Notes under the pieces: model-generated
What the model was told of the DNA's origin: nothing
The model's input: only the letters and a program-made list of their open reading frames with translations
The model's database searches: none
In this document: one piece after another, positions 24,015 to 35,977 of the stretch
Layout of the letters: each line of letters begins with the position of its first letter
Position numbering within the stretch: the stretch's first letter is position 1
Origin: Nephromyces sp. MM_2019
Lineage: Eukaryota; Apicomplexa; Aconoidasida; Nephromycida
Reading direction: 5' to 3'
Length of the DNA: 64,000 bases
Assembly: GCA_015657535.1 (NCBI GenBank)
Contig: JADHZB010001096.1
Location: forward strand, 126,685 to 190,684
Position numbers and translations under genes: made by a program

Positions 24015-27000
24015 CTAATACATAGCAATTGGCAGTTCCTCGGAGTAGTACTTTGAAGCAAGGATCTTCTCAGGTTTGCCTTGACTAGAAATCTTCTGTA
24101 AAGTGCCGTTTTTGTGCATTGTTAGCAACTGGTCATGATCTGCTATAAATTTCTGGCCTTGAAATAAAAAAGGAGGCCTGGGCTTTTTGCTATAGGAAAA
24201 AAATCAACAAGTTACAATCCTCAATGTGCCTGCTTAGTATTTTCAACAAAATTAAAACGCGCTCTCAAAAATCTGCTTATACAGCTATAAAAACGGAAGA
24301 TACCATTAGGGACGTGCAAATCCAGTCAGCAAAAAGCAAGCACTTCAAAAATTGGAAAAAAAAAATTGCAAACCCTACAAGGATTTTTTCAGCGATTCAT
24401 CCCAAGAAATCGTTAACAGATGATTATATAAATGATGAATTAAAAAAGCTGTACTACAGCACGTGTGCAACTAGCCATCAAAAACAGTAACGTCGCGCAG
24501 TACATCTGTATGATAGGTTTCAATAGAAAAAACCTCAGATTCAGCGCTTTTATTTAATGCAATTTAACAAATGCGGTCTATATAAAACTATTATCAGAGC
24601 ATGAACTGGATATGTAGCTCTAGATTTCACGCTTAAATGAAAAAAAAACTCCGGAGTGCCATCATACCAGTTAACAGTGGCATAACCAAACAAAGCTGGA
24701 TGCTTCAGAAGGTCAACTGTCTTCAAAGGTACAATTTGATTCAAAGTTAACACCTTCATAGCATTTTGGCTCAGAAGGGACTTTGGACAATCAGGAGTGC
24801 CTTCCATTAACAAAGTGAAGCCGGCTGAATTCTGAGAAGTTTGGTCACCGGATGCATTCTCTGCCAAAATAGATTTGAAGGCCTCATCGACCACCACCTG
24901 GTTTTCAAGATAAGCGGCCTTCGATACGTTCGTGTACTGATTTAAGTATGACGTAGAAAATGCCAAATATTTAGTCAACGTACTTTTACCACTTCTGGCG
25001 GTAATCGTAACCCTTTTCAGCGCTCCTGCTCCTAAAAGATTCATTCTGGTGGACTTGGCAAAATTTACACTAGCATCACCTGTTAGGAGGGCGGAAATAT
25101 AAAAAAAATGATAAACCCGTAGCAGCTATTATTAAAAAAAAGGATCAACCCGTAGGAGCTATTAATAAAAAATTCGAAATACGGTATTTTTCGAGAATTG
25201 AAAAAGAAGAGTATTCCGCAGCTTAGCCACTAAAAGTAACAAAAATATTCAATGCAGCAAGGGCAAGCCGTACCAAGCAAGAATAATCAGCGTGGGATTT
25301 TCGGACAAGATTACAACTCTAGAACAGACGTGTACGGAAAAAGGATGCACAAAGTATAAATGGCGCAAATTTCGTGGTACAGAGCAACCAATAGCTATCA
25401 TGACGCTCAGCTTCCAGCAGTAACAAATCTAAAGAAGAAAATGGCCCCAATTTTGAATAGACAAGAGAAAACGCTTTGACAGGGATGCAGTGTTGAGCAG
25501 CACCACAAGAGGATATCACGTGCAGTGAAGCAAGTTGCCTTTTATTTAGACCCAAATAATTCGAGAATAAAATGCAAGGGGACGAAGCAAAACGCCGCCA
25601 TCAAACTGAAATGGTAGTAATGTAGCATGAATAGGGAAAAAACACGCAGCATATGTGTCGACCACCCGAAAGAGCGCTGTAAGCGACTAGCCGAAGACGA
25701 TTGCTACCAAAAAAAGAGTACCTTAATGGAAAAAGGGGTTGGAAGTCGTAACGTGAATTTGTAAAGAAATCGATGCAAAAATAAGAGGAAAAACAATGAA
25801 AGAAGATCAGGAGATGACAAAAACTAAAGTAAAGCCAGAGAGGACAGGAGGATAATCAGACTTTACTCCGCGAAAGTTGTGGTTCCGGGCAAGAGCTAGG
25901 GAATATACATCGGATTCGCCTTTTCATTTAACATTGTATTCACCTTGTGTAGCTTCCAATCATCCGAGTTCGCAGTTAACCTGTGCATGCCTCTACGCTG
26001 CTGAGTGTTGCACTGCTTCAAATGTTGAAAAGCCATCCCACGCAAAGTACCCGTGTACCACAAACAACCACCACCACGTGGGATTGTTAGGGAAGGGTTC
26101 TTGCCTCACAAGGAAATGACGCTGATCACACATAGCACGGCGCACAAGTAGCTGTGATCGACTGAGAGAGGCGTGCTCAGCGCTCTCAATAAATTTTATT
26201 TCAACGCTATTACTCAAGCAGTTCACCGTAAGCACTAACAAGCTAATCATACCAAGAGGAACTTATCATAATACATTGAGCATTTAATTTATTATAGAAT
26301 GTAGCAAAGTAGCCGATACTTAGGTTTACAGCCTAAAAGATTCCTCAAAATTTGCCGCACAAAATGCAATCAATGTAGAAGAAAGAGCAAACCTGTAACA
26401 TCGTAACAACCCCACTCAAAGTCTCAAAAAAAAGATTGTATCTTATAGGAGTAAAATGCTAGAAATACTAGTGTAGTATTGCCTCTAGTCTTTTTACTTC
26501 TATCCGTAAATCGAGTTTCTTGGGTTTGCTATCTTCTGTATCTGCGGGTTTAAATCAGAAGGAATCAAGGTAACGCGATAAGAGATTGAGCCATTTTAAT
26601 AATATGAGAGAAAACGTAGCAAATAGAATTGGATGAGCAAGTTCGTAACTTCATGCATAGATTTATCGCTCACTTACCGTCACTTCGGACTTCTGGCTTA
26701 ATACAACAAGATGCGATACTTTTCGTGTTTGCTCACAAAGTTTATCGTGTTTATCGTCAGCGAAGCCTTCTAGCTAGCATAATAAGCTTCCTGTTTCTTT
26801 CACGCAGTACATAAAGCAATATGTATTAAGCTTCCTTTTTGCATACCAGGTTCATATCTGGAAACAACCAGTATTGAAACCTTCTGCTTTACATTTATCA
26901 CAAAGTAGCTTATTTTTCCGCGTATCATCGCCCGTTAGCTCTCGTTTAGGCAGAGACTCGGGGTCATGAATAAAGTATTAAGCGTGAATTAATTAAAAGG

Positions 27001-27334
27001 TGAAGTCGGTGCTACAATTCTCTTGTATTTAGGAATAATTTTATGAGATTTAATCACATTTTCGTGTTTATTTTCCTTTTAATTACTTTATGAAAGCTGC
27101 TATCAGTGGTAAAAATCTTTCCTTGGTTTTCGTTTTCAGCCGGAGTTATTATCAAACGCTAAAAAACGGTCTTCGACAGCACTTATATCCCCAAGCTTAC
27201 TTTTCAACTCTGTTATAGGCGCCCAAGCTCGCCCATGCTACGCTAGATTTTCTACGTAATTGGGTGAGGTCTATTTCTGAGGAAAATTCTAATAAAATAT
27301 TACCAAGGTGAAGTTGGCAACGTTTAATTGTACG
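24015..27334 (-). CDS. Unknown multi-exon protein, at least two firm 3' exons
   Basis: Firm exons are 25079-24631 and 24152-24015. They join in phase 0 (HLS|GTGAAA to GGCCAG) and end in TAG. They encode about 195 residues with a mixed alpha/beta look: TPEFFFHLS is followed by FIADHDQLLTMHKNGTLQ, which resembles a beta-propeller blade ('D...LltlH.NGtL'). The 164-codon frame seen here otherwise reads past the donor through a run of nine T. Two further exons fit less certainly: 26731-26678, before GACG|GTAAGT, whose phase 1 end fits the acceptor CTCCTAACAG of exon 25079; and 27334-27201, behind CCGCCTACTACAG and before GAAAA|GTAAGC, whose phase 2 end does not fit, so an exon between would be needed or it belongs to another gene. 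No family identified. Confidence 0.5.
25110..25172. repeat. Two-copy direct repeat, about 31 bp
   Basis: GATAAACCCGTAGCAGCTAT and GATCAACCCGTAGGAGCTAT, each followed by an A/T-rich tail, lie in tandem just upstream of the acceptor of the exon at 25079 (minus strand). Confidence 0.8.
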
Positions 27335-28303
27335 CTGTAGTAGGCGGTAGCATGAAACAGTATGAAACTGCATAGAGCTTCCCCTTTGTAAGTTTAACAA
27401 TGCTGCTTAAGGCCATTATACCACTCTTACCAGAGATATGTGGCCACAAAATGATTATCCTTCCATAATATATGATTATCTCGCAGAATTTTAATAGAGT
27501 AGCTAGAGTGGGAGGCAAGGCCAATTGGCTATATTCTCAATCATTTCGAACATCCGTTCTCTGATTATTTAATCGTTAATAGGTTTAGTGCAATGGGGAA
27601 CATCTTATTAGCAGTTCTGCACACGTATTGAATTATGCGTACATCAAGGTGCTTGGCACATTAAGCTTCTAGAAAATGCGTACTCCATATTCAGCACAAA
27701 GGCAGTAACTGTTGCGTGCTATTGCTAACCTTGTAAGCTGCCAGTTCATCCGATTACGTGAGTACCAGGCATAAATTATGATACCGAAAGGCTTGTGCTA
27801 AGCTAAGTAGATGGCAATTTCCCTTGGGCTTGCTTTCTGTGCTTACAATAAGTAAAAATCCTCAGCTCTTGTGCCACAGAAATGGTGTGAGGAACACTTT
27901 TTGGGCAGGATCAAACTTTAGTAAATGCTCAGACAAATGCAAAGTCCGCGGAATTAACATTTGCTAATTCAATGCATAATCCCATAACTTTTACAGCTAT
28001 GCTAGTTAGAGAAATGTTTCACGCAGAATAGTTTTATCAGTATAGAAGGCATGCGCAAACACGAAACCTTTTGGACTTCATGCGAAGCTCTACCACTGGA
28101 CTTTCTGAGTAAAATACGCACGCTCAATTTTTGGTCTCATTGGCAAAAGCTTTAAAATGTTTTTACAGCGCTTCTCTCTTCGCTGAGGCGCGTGCCCTTC
28201 GGTTTGCTACCGTTGAAATACTCTTAAAGGACTCTAAATTTTCACCATATAGCTTGAAATATCTTCAATAGAGATCAGAGGGCAACGCTACACAATGACC
28301 TAC
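27335..28303. other. No firm gene
   Basis: A short stretch behind GCGCCTCAG on the minus strand near 28180 could be the last, six-codon exon of the gene at 28304-28657. Nothing else was seen. Confidence 0.3.
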
Positions 28304-28657
28304 CTGGCAAACTTCTTTCAGTTACTTTCTTTGATATGCTTATTGTCTCTGAAGAAGCCGTTGAACCGATGGGAACTATTTCCAATTCTAATAGATGCAA
28401 GAAGTGTTTTATCTCGCGCTTCGTGTCTTCCACTTATAAAGATAAGTTAAATTTCATTAAACCACCCCGTAGTTTTACCGGTCGTATAACCCGCTATATC
28501 TCGCTAGGAACTTTAAGGCATCTCACGGTCAGTGTTTTTCAGGATTGTTGGTATACCAAGCGAAAAAGTCAAGCGCATTGCTGCTAAGTGGTCACATTAA
28601 CATGGGTTCCCATACCTCCATGGTGGGATAGTTATGCCGATCTTGGATGATTCAGCG
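28304..28657 (-). CDS. Fragment of a multi-exon gene, two candidate exons
   Basis: Exon 28432-28304 lies between TATCTTTATAAG and a strong donor CCAG|GTAGGT and is open as a charged helix-like segment (EIKHFLHLLELEIVPIG, then Ser/Thr- and Lys-rich). Exon 28657-28616, behind AGGTTTTTTCTCTTAG and before TGGAG|GTATGG, reads AESSKIGITIPPW. Its phase 2 end does not match the phase 1 start of the first frame, but does match a second frame of the 28432 exon that ends at TGA. So either an exon is missing between them or the second frame is the coding one. Function unknown. Confidence 0.38.
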
Positions 28658-29280
28658 CTAAGAGAAAAAACCTGAATGTTTCCTTCGTTGAGTATGCGGA
28701 TTAATGAGCCGGTCACGTCATCCTGAGTTCACCGACAGTGAACCTGCTTAGTTTTGAAGGAATCTGAAGCTCAAGCAACAGTGAAAACTTTCTTTTGCTG
28801 TATATGAGCTTTTTAATTGAATAAGAAAAAGACGGAATTTCCATACGAGAAGACCTAGGGATGGAGAAGAGATATGCGTATGAAAATAAAGCAAAAAAAC
28901 ACACTCTTGACCCTGTTGTTCAGTTAATGAATTGATGCAGTCGAAGTTTGCTCAATAGACGAGACATGATTGAAAGCCAGGATAAAACGATGCTAAAAAT
29001 GAAGAGTTAAACTAATTTGCAAAAGATTGATATCCTCTTTGTGCAGGTGAATAAGGCTGGATTCAGCTTATAGGATTGGAGCACCTTTTTCCACCACATT
29101 GCTTGCTTGCTGTAATGCATTATACCTCGAAGTCTCTTGTGATACTGCGCGACACATTCTTTCGCGATACGTTTATTGCACTGCAGGAATCTGGTTTGTT
29201 TGCATAAAAAAAACCGGGAATTGTCTTAAGTACTTCTTAAAATAGTGTATTACCATTGGTTTCAATTTTTTCTCCTTTAG
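28658..29280. other. Region upstream of the MED17-like gene
   Basis: No clear exon. The polypyrimidine acceptor CTCCTTTAG ends at 29280 and is followed by 24 open codons in frame with ATG 29353, so an upstream 5' exon of the next gene probably lies in or before this stretch. Confidence 0.35.
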
Positions 29281-29352
29281 TCTCGAGTACACCCAAGTTT
29301 CTGTCAGTTCATCAACTCACGCGTCTGCACAAATAATGCATCATTGGAAAGA

Positions 29353-32300
29353 ATGAATTACTCGGATTTACCAGGCTCAAAGCCTGGTTCTGCATCGATA
29401 GAGTATACAAATTCCACGCTTAAGGGAAATTTCCCAAAAGATGTAGCCGCTTATACATCGAAGGATACGCCAATCGCTGATGACCAATCCAAAGGGGATG
29501 CTTCACCAAGCTTTCATTTAGAACCATACGATGCAGGTAGCTTCAGGCTCTTACGATTTCTTCCCAATAGTGGACTACCTGTTTGGGAGGCACCTTTAAC
29601 AGGGTATATGCTTGGGGATCATCCTTTGACACAACTATCTCCTGGTATAGAAATCCCTCAAGACGATCTTCAGCAATATGCGCAAGCGTTTTCTGCAGCT
29701 ATTGAAAACATGCAGCGATTGGGAAAGATAAGTGGATTACCAGTGAATTATTTCCCCGGAGGCTCTTCTTCAGCCGGAAGAGTCACTCCATGGTATGATG
29801 ACTATCCAATTACTGGAGAAAACTATAAGGAGGGATCAGAAAGCCTTCTTAATGATAGCTCCTCAGGATCTTCTGCCTGGGCTGAATCTGCAGCCCTTAG
29901 GGAAAAATCTACACGATGGATCGTAGACCTGCTTACTCATTTTGACCTGCTACTTGGAAGCATATCGCAGGCAAAAGGAACAAGATTTCTCGCACTTTCT
30001 CCTGTTAGACATGACGCTGCTTCTTTTGCAGCGCATCCTGAAGACTTGGTAAGCGCAAGCAGAACATAAAATTTTGCCACCTTGTTTAAAGGGAAAATTT
30101 TTTTTACTATTCATTATTTTCAACTCAGTTTTTGGAATCTGGTTTATTGCATGTGCATTGTGATGGAAAATTGAGTTACATGTTGGACTATTCTTGACGA
30201 AAAAAATGTTCTGCATAATTCTAGGCCTGAAATAATGGCGGAGTGGAAAATTTTTTTTCTGTTTTTTGGATCTGAGGGTAGCTCCACAAGTTTGAGAAAG
30301 AAAGAAATGGTTAGGGTCTTGTCTTTTTTCTTCCTGCGATTGATTGGTATATTATTTATGGTTGAGTTGCCGGATTCCTACTTGGGTGCAGGAACTTGGT
30401 AGCATATTAGTCAGTAAAACGTTTTTATCACTATAATACGGGACTGCAAGAGGCATTAACATGACCTCGAATAAATAGTTTTCAACCTATTTTTTAAAAA
30501 TTGTATGTTGTTTTAGGAACTTTCGAGTGCTGTCCCATCTCAAAGGGTTGATGCATCACATGCTACAGGTACCACCTCTGCAATTCTTATTGGTGGACCT
30601 AAAGCTTTTTCAAACTCTCCTCGAGTTAGAGATTTGAGAATTGCCTTGGCGTCTCGAAGCTTTGCTATGTATCCCCTTGCAAGGACTTGTAAAGAAACAG
30701 CTATATCCTTTTCTGAGGCTTTTAAAGAACAGCAGTGTTTTTTAGAGATTATACGGAAACTTCGATGTCACTGGAAAATCTTCAGACGCACACATGACAT
30801 CGTGAGGCTTGGTCAAGCGGACGCCAACTTTCCGTTTCGAGCGGATTTATACATTGAGTTTTTTTTTGTGCCTAGTATGGGATGGGGTATTGGAATGAAC
30901 CCGGTATTTCTTGCGTGGCCTCCTTTTCCCTTTATGTCCCCGTTCAGAGCTCAAGTAGCCCACGTTTTATTTCAAAGAAAACGTAACTATGAATGTGAGT
31001 ACGAATGACTTATCTTGTGTTAGCTTTGGAATACATATGTGAACACTGGAATATCATGCTACTGAAGCTTGAAGTTGAGCACGAGTTGAAGCTTGTTTGT
31101 GACTGCACCACAAGGCTTTCATTTTCTGCACCTTTTTTTTCCCCGTGGTCATAGCCTACTAGATGCACTTTATATTCATTATGTAGTTTTATTAGCAACA
31201 GTAGGTTTTTAAATGGAAGAATTTAAAATCTCTCAAAATCTCTTAAAGCTCATATTCGCCGCGTGTTTTATCTTTGACTGTACAACTTTCGAACTAGCTA
31301 ATAACTTCTTTTCTTGTTATGACTTGAGTGCTCCATGGTAAGTTTTGTTTGCCCTATAATTTTTAGGCACTGCTTCACTTCTTTCATGACTCAAAGTCAC
31401 TTTAATACTAGAGATCAGCTTTCTCTCGATAATCCTTATAAACTGATGTACTAATCTTTGTCTAGTTATGTCTCGAGGATGCTTTCTAGTCTTTTTTCCC
31501 TTATTATTTTCGGCGCCTCTAACTTCCTTTGATAGTTTCTAATTAAAAAAAGTGGAGTGCTCTTTTTGTTGGCTTTAGTGAATTCGTGTTACTGCCAGAT
31601 ATTTGCTCGTGTCTCTTTCTGAAATCCGTGGCGAAGAGGTGCGAAGAGGTCATATAGTAGGATTTCTGCTATTTTTAGTGTGATACTTCATTAATAAAAA
31701 TTTATTTATATGTACTCCATGGAAAAACGGGCCATTTCTTGCATCTATTATTCAATGAAGTGTTATTGTTGCTCCTTATACAGGTACGGCTTCAAGAAAC
31801 CATAAATATGAGGATAAGGAAAAAGATGAAAAGTTCGAATTGCATGGGACCCTTACCTTTGATGGCCCTGTGACACATTTCATTAACCATAAATATCATC
31901 TTTCGGTTTCAGTTTCAATTGTTGACGGCCTTAACGAAGCACTTACAAGAAATGAGATATCTGATTCTCAAGCGGAGTCACTCCGAACAGATGGAGCACT
32001 GCGGGATAGTTGGGGATTTAACGGCAACCGGCAAATGGAAACCTATGATAGTACAAAAGATGGCGCAGAAATACTCACTGTCGTTGCCCGACTAAATAGA
32101 GAACTACAGCGAGCCCGACTAGTTTTCGCCGATAGAGCTGCTTATTGTGTATTGGCTAGTCAGGCAGATGATACCAGAGTCAGTCATCCCAAACAGATAT
32201 CATTCTGCACAACACCACGAGACTCCCGCTACCAAGGCGCTCCTGGAAAAAATACAGCTCCAGATGGAATTTTATCAAAGCATGGAAATTCTGCTCCTTC

Positions 32301-33099
32301 CAGGATGATACATACATGTTACTATCACTGTGTAAGTATTTCACCCTCTTCCATAACCCTTGTAATAAAGAATTTACCTATTCCTGGCAATCATGGAGAT
32401 AGCAGGGTTTACGATGATCCATATAACTTCCAAGAAGGGCAATTATCTCACGGTGCTAACAATGGGCATGCTGTTGACTTGTACGTACGCATTTCGTATT
32501 TGCCATCAAATATTAATCTGCAGGAATCTCCTTCAGAAGAGATAAGGAATTCTTCAGCTCCGTATGAATTGAACCGTATGCATGGAATGGCCTCAGAAGC
32601 CTCAGACGCAGAAACTAGAACTGTCATTTCGTGGCAGTATCAGGCTGCAGGCTCACACTCTAGTGATATTAGTCTAACAAATTCATGCCCTTCTAGGACC
32701 ATTAAACGGGCCACATTTTTTGCATCAGTATCTGAAAGGAGGCTAAGATTTATTGAGAAATTCATGGTATGCAAGATCAGGAGCTTATTTTTTGCTGCAT
32801 GGAAGGATCGGATCTTTGAGCTACCGAGGAGATGCCTTTGGTTTCACCTTTCATCATCTTTACTCCCTTACGAACACACTTCTAAGGGAGCAGGCTTGTT
32901 AAGCGAGGTGCTGCAATGGTTACTTGACATTTTATATAGTATCTCGTAATATGTTTGTGGTATGCACGCCTTCCAACAATATTTTTATAGCTTCACACTA
33001 TTACTTGGACCTTGTGACGACTTATCAAGAGTCCTTTCACCTTGCCATACTACTTGGGATGTCAGGTTTGATGTCCGCTTTACTATGTTTGTTCCATGA
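29353..33099 (+). CDS. MED17-like protein (tentative), four exons
   Basis: Exons 29353-30048, 30517-30994, 31784-32945 and 32991-33099 join with phases 0, 1 and 2 that all agree, giving 814 residues. The last intron is only 45 bases. Mediator subunit 17 is a head-module scaffold that couples activators to RNA polymerase II. The features behind this guess are an N-terminal helix WIVDLLTHFDLLLGSI, then FLEIIRKLRCHWKI followed by FPFRADLYIEF (the family has a coil ending 'l...WrL' and then a strand), and LQRARLVFADRAAYCVLASQ, resembling the 'LF..l..EA' helix. The C-terminus DVRFDVRFTMFVP is beta-like. ATG 29353 is the first Met, but 24 open codons follow an acceptor at 29280, so the true start is probably in an earlier exon. 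The gene itself is well supported (0.8). The MED17 label is a weak motif judgement. Confidence 0.5.
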
Positions 33100-33192
33100 G
33101 CATGTACAGTCATGTACTGATGAATGGCGCTCAAGCTCCGATATGCGCAAGCTGTTAAAGCAGCTTTTCCAGTGTGAAGTAAGATGATTCAT

Positions 33193-33595
33193 CTAGTCAG
33201 GGTCTAACAGATTTATAAGTTGAGGTGCATATCCGCGTAGTATTATTAGATCATTGTGTGCTCGTGTAACAACGTGCTGTGAATGCACTCGAATGAACTT
33301 GGAGCAACAATGCAGCGGTACTAGCAGATACACGAAAAATTGATACACTCTTAAGTCTGAGTAAGTGATATACCCATATTTTCTAAAGAAAAAATGCATA
33401 CAGGAATATACTTTGTGTAAGACTAGGAAGCCCGTGGTATCCATAAAGTTGGAATAAGCCCGCGCCAACCTCCTTGTAATACCACAAGCTTATAGATCCA
33501 AGAGCACCTCGATTAACTGCATCTTTACACTCTGATATATTTAAAAGTTGTAGGCTCGGTAAGGCAGGAAATTTGAGGCTACTTGATTTAGGCAT
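33193..33595 (-). CDS. 3' end of an LRR-like (AMN1/F-box type) gene, partial
   Basis: Frame 33595-33470 reads FPALPSLQLLNISECKDAV, the pattern of Cys-containing leucine-rich repeats ('L..L..L.is.C..v'). A final exon 33297-33193, behind GCATTG…CTCCAAG, reads DLIILRGYAPQLINLLD and ends in TAG. A direct join in phase 0 needs a weak donor, GAG|GTTGGC, so an exon between is possible. Upstream exons should lie above 33.6 kb. Candidate LRR-like pieces occur near 34.9-35.3 kb on the same strand, but I cannot fix their boundaries. It is convergent with the MED17-like gene, whose stop is 94 bases away. Confidence 0.35.
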
Positions 33596-35767
33596 CCTTT
33601 GTTTTGCGCGGAATTGTACTGTAACTTAGTGACTAGCAGGAAGTGCTTTTTTATGTCTTCTGCCGAATTTCTCTGGTTCTTTGCCTAGTGATGCTCACCG
33701 TACTCCACGTCAGGAGTATAATCAGAGGCTGCGCAGCTAATACAGTTTCTACGCGTTTTAAAATTTACCCGTCACCTCGGCATTTTTATACCATAAAGAA
33801 GTAACTACACCTTTGCGGTAAATCTAGCCAGACCTCTTGCGTGGTTCAAAGGCTTTGAGTTAATTGTACAGTCTTTCTAGTGTTTATAGTATAACGCATA
33901 ATCCTAGAATGATATTTTTTTAAACCTGAAATGGTTCGAGCACGGGGGTACTATGTTATCTGGAGCCTTCTCCAGTGATGATATAGTCTGGAGCCAGCCA
34001 AAAAAAACATAACTAATTGGGATACATATCTAGAAAAAGCGCCATAGCTCTATGAGTGGGGCAAAACCTGCTGGAGAAATGAGCATTACGCCTTCACTTT
34101 CACATAATATCAAATTAGGTGCCCAATCGCAAATGTGTCCCCGTGTCTGCACGTTCAAATATCATTCAAAATATCCTTACAACCTTGCGTGATTCTAGAA
34201 ACACTATTAATCAACAAGATAGTACGAAAGACAGACGCACACGGTGGCCGTATCAGCAGGGACTCAATCTAGTTAGATAGAATTCAAGTTTTTAAAAAAA
34301 ATTCAAAGCCCGCATGCCAGAGCTAGGTGATTCCTTCAGAGAAATCTGGTAGCAAGAACACGTTAACCACGGCGCCAATAGTGCTTGTAACTGCTCTCAA
34401 TCAATCAGTTTACTGGCATTATCGTCATTAAGGCTATCTAATAATAAAAAAATAAGCGCCTTTATCGCAAAGATTACGTACGACTACTTTAATAAGTGGG
34501 AAAAAATTCTCATTTTACGAGTTAAGCGCTGAACGTTATATGGGCCACGATGTGTTTATTGGAGTAGCTCGAACTCAGGGTCCCTCAGCACGCCTCGTAC
34601 GCGAGAGAAATAAAATGAAAAGTGGTAAGATCTACTGCTTTCCATGTAATTTTAAGCTTCCATAGCTCTATGATGAAACTTTTTGGGCTCTGAGCCAAAT
34701 GATGAAGTTATGAGAAAGTGAACATGCTTGAGTTCGTTTCAAAAATACAGTGAAGGCATAACGACAATCTCAATTTTTGATGACACAGCGAGGATGTCCA
34801 GGGGGTTTCAAGGTACCGTTCCATACGGTGAATTCTACTGTACGAAGAAAGCATAGGAATAGCCGAAGTACCCACATCTTCGAGCTGCAAGGGCTTCATA
34901 ATCAGTGCAGACTACCGAGTGCTTTCTGCTAGGGACATCGTTAACAATAAAAGATAGGCCTGCAGTCTACGTTGCTATTGTGCAAGCAATATCGTCTGGC
35001 TCGCCGGTGATCCCAAGAGCTCCATAATTCAAGCTTGGCACGACATTTCACAATCTTTGATGGACGTAGCAGAGTGCACAAAGTCCTCCAAGTGAATTTA
35101 CACAATTGCGCCACAATCTTATCGTCCCTATCTAGTTGTCGGCTTGCGGAAACACAGAATATCTGTGTCTCAGCCTTCGGGGGCAATACGACAAAACTCT
35201 ACATGAAACCCCTGTCTTTTATAGTAGGAATCGGCACCATGGAGTACTTAAAAGAAAACTGTGATTGAGGCCAAATATAGTTGCTCTTGAGTGCAACCGC
35301 TACTGTGCTGTAGATTCTCATCAGAGAATAACATTCCAATAAACGAGAAAGCAGGATGTGAGTACCAGAGGTATACAAGTATAAAGATGATACTATATAA
35401 GTTGCATGTCGTTGAACATATAGGCATCGTCGAAACCAAGTCAACAGGCTATGGCGACTAGTAGAGGCGTAGAAAAAGCATCTTTATGTAGGAAAAAATC
35501 TCTACACAGATGTCACTGCTAGCGCATAACCACTAAGCTGAATGGTACAACGGTAATGCGGCATTTATGATTACTGGCTAATGGGGTTTCGTCAACAAGG
35601 AGAAGCATGATAAATTACAAAGCATACGCAAAAAGGCCAGAAAATGCCACAATCAGATGCCAATTGGAAGAATAAGCTTGCTCAGCATTTTCAGCCCAAT
35701 AGTTGCGACTATCAGCTCTAAGCTGCACCTGCTTCGCGCATAAGAATTATTTATAAGAGCAGCTAGT
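33596..35767. other. Possible upstream exons of the LRR-like gene, unresolved
   Basis: Minus-strand frames at 34708-34899 and 34941-35186 are Leu/Cys-rich in part (for example LQLEDVGTSAIPML), but another frame is open over each. Left as unresolved. Confidence 0.25.
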
Positions 35768-35977
35768 ATGTCTGAGACATTGAGCGCGCAAGATAGCAAT
35801 CAACGAAGTTATGTTGCCTCTTTCATCAAAATCACGCGGAAAAAGGGCACTTATCCCCTCATGGAATACCTACCGCATACAGTGTACGTGAAAAAGAGAA
35901 CCTACGAAGGATTACAAATGAAATTTCCAACGATTGGTTGGGTGGTTCCTATAAAAAAAGGGCAGAATTATCAATAG
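35768..35977 (+). CDS. Candidate intronless 69-aa basic protein
   Basis: An ATG-initiated 69-codon frame starts MSETLSAQDSNQRSYVASFI, continues Lys/Tyr-rich (KITRKKGTY, YVKKRTYEGL) and ends in a stop at 35977. Composition is protein-like, with no TM segment and no family recognised. It could also be chance. Confidence 0.3.
   Translation: MSETLSAQDSNQRSYVASFIKITRKKGTYPLMEYLPHTVYVKKRTYEGLQMKFPTIGWVVPIKKGQNYQ

Noticed and set aside
25993..26250. Minus-strand frame with NNPTWWWLF, reminiscent of Sec63/Brr2 domains
   Set aside because: Only a Pro-Thr-Trp run is shared, there are no flanking conserved strands, and splice sites are lacking.
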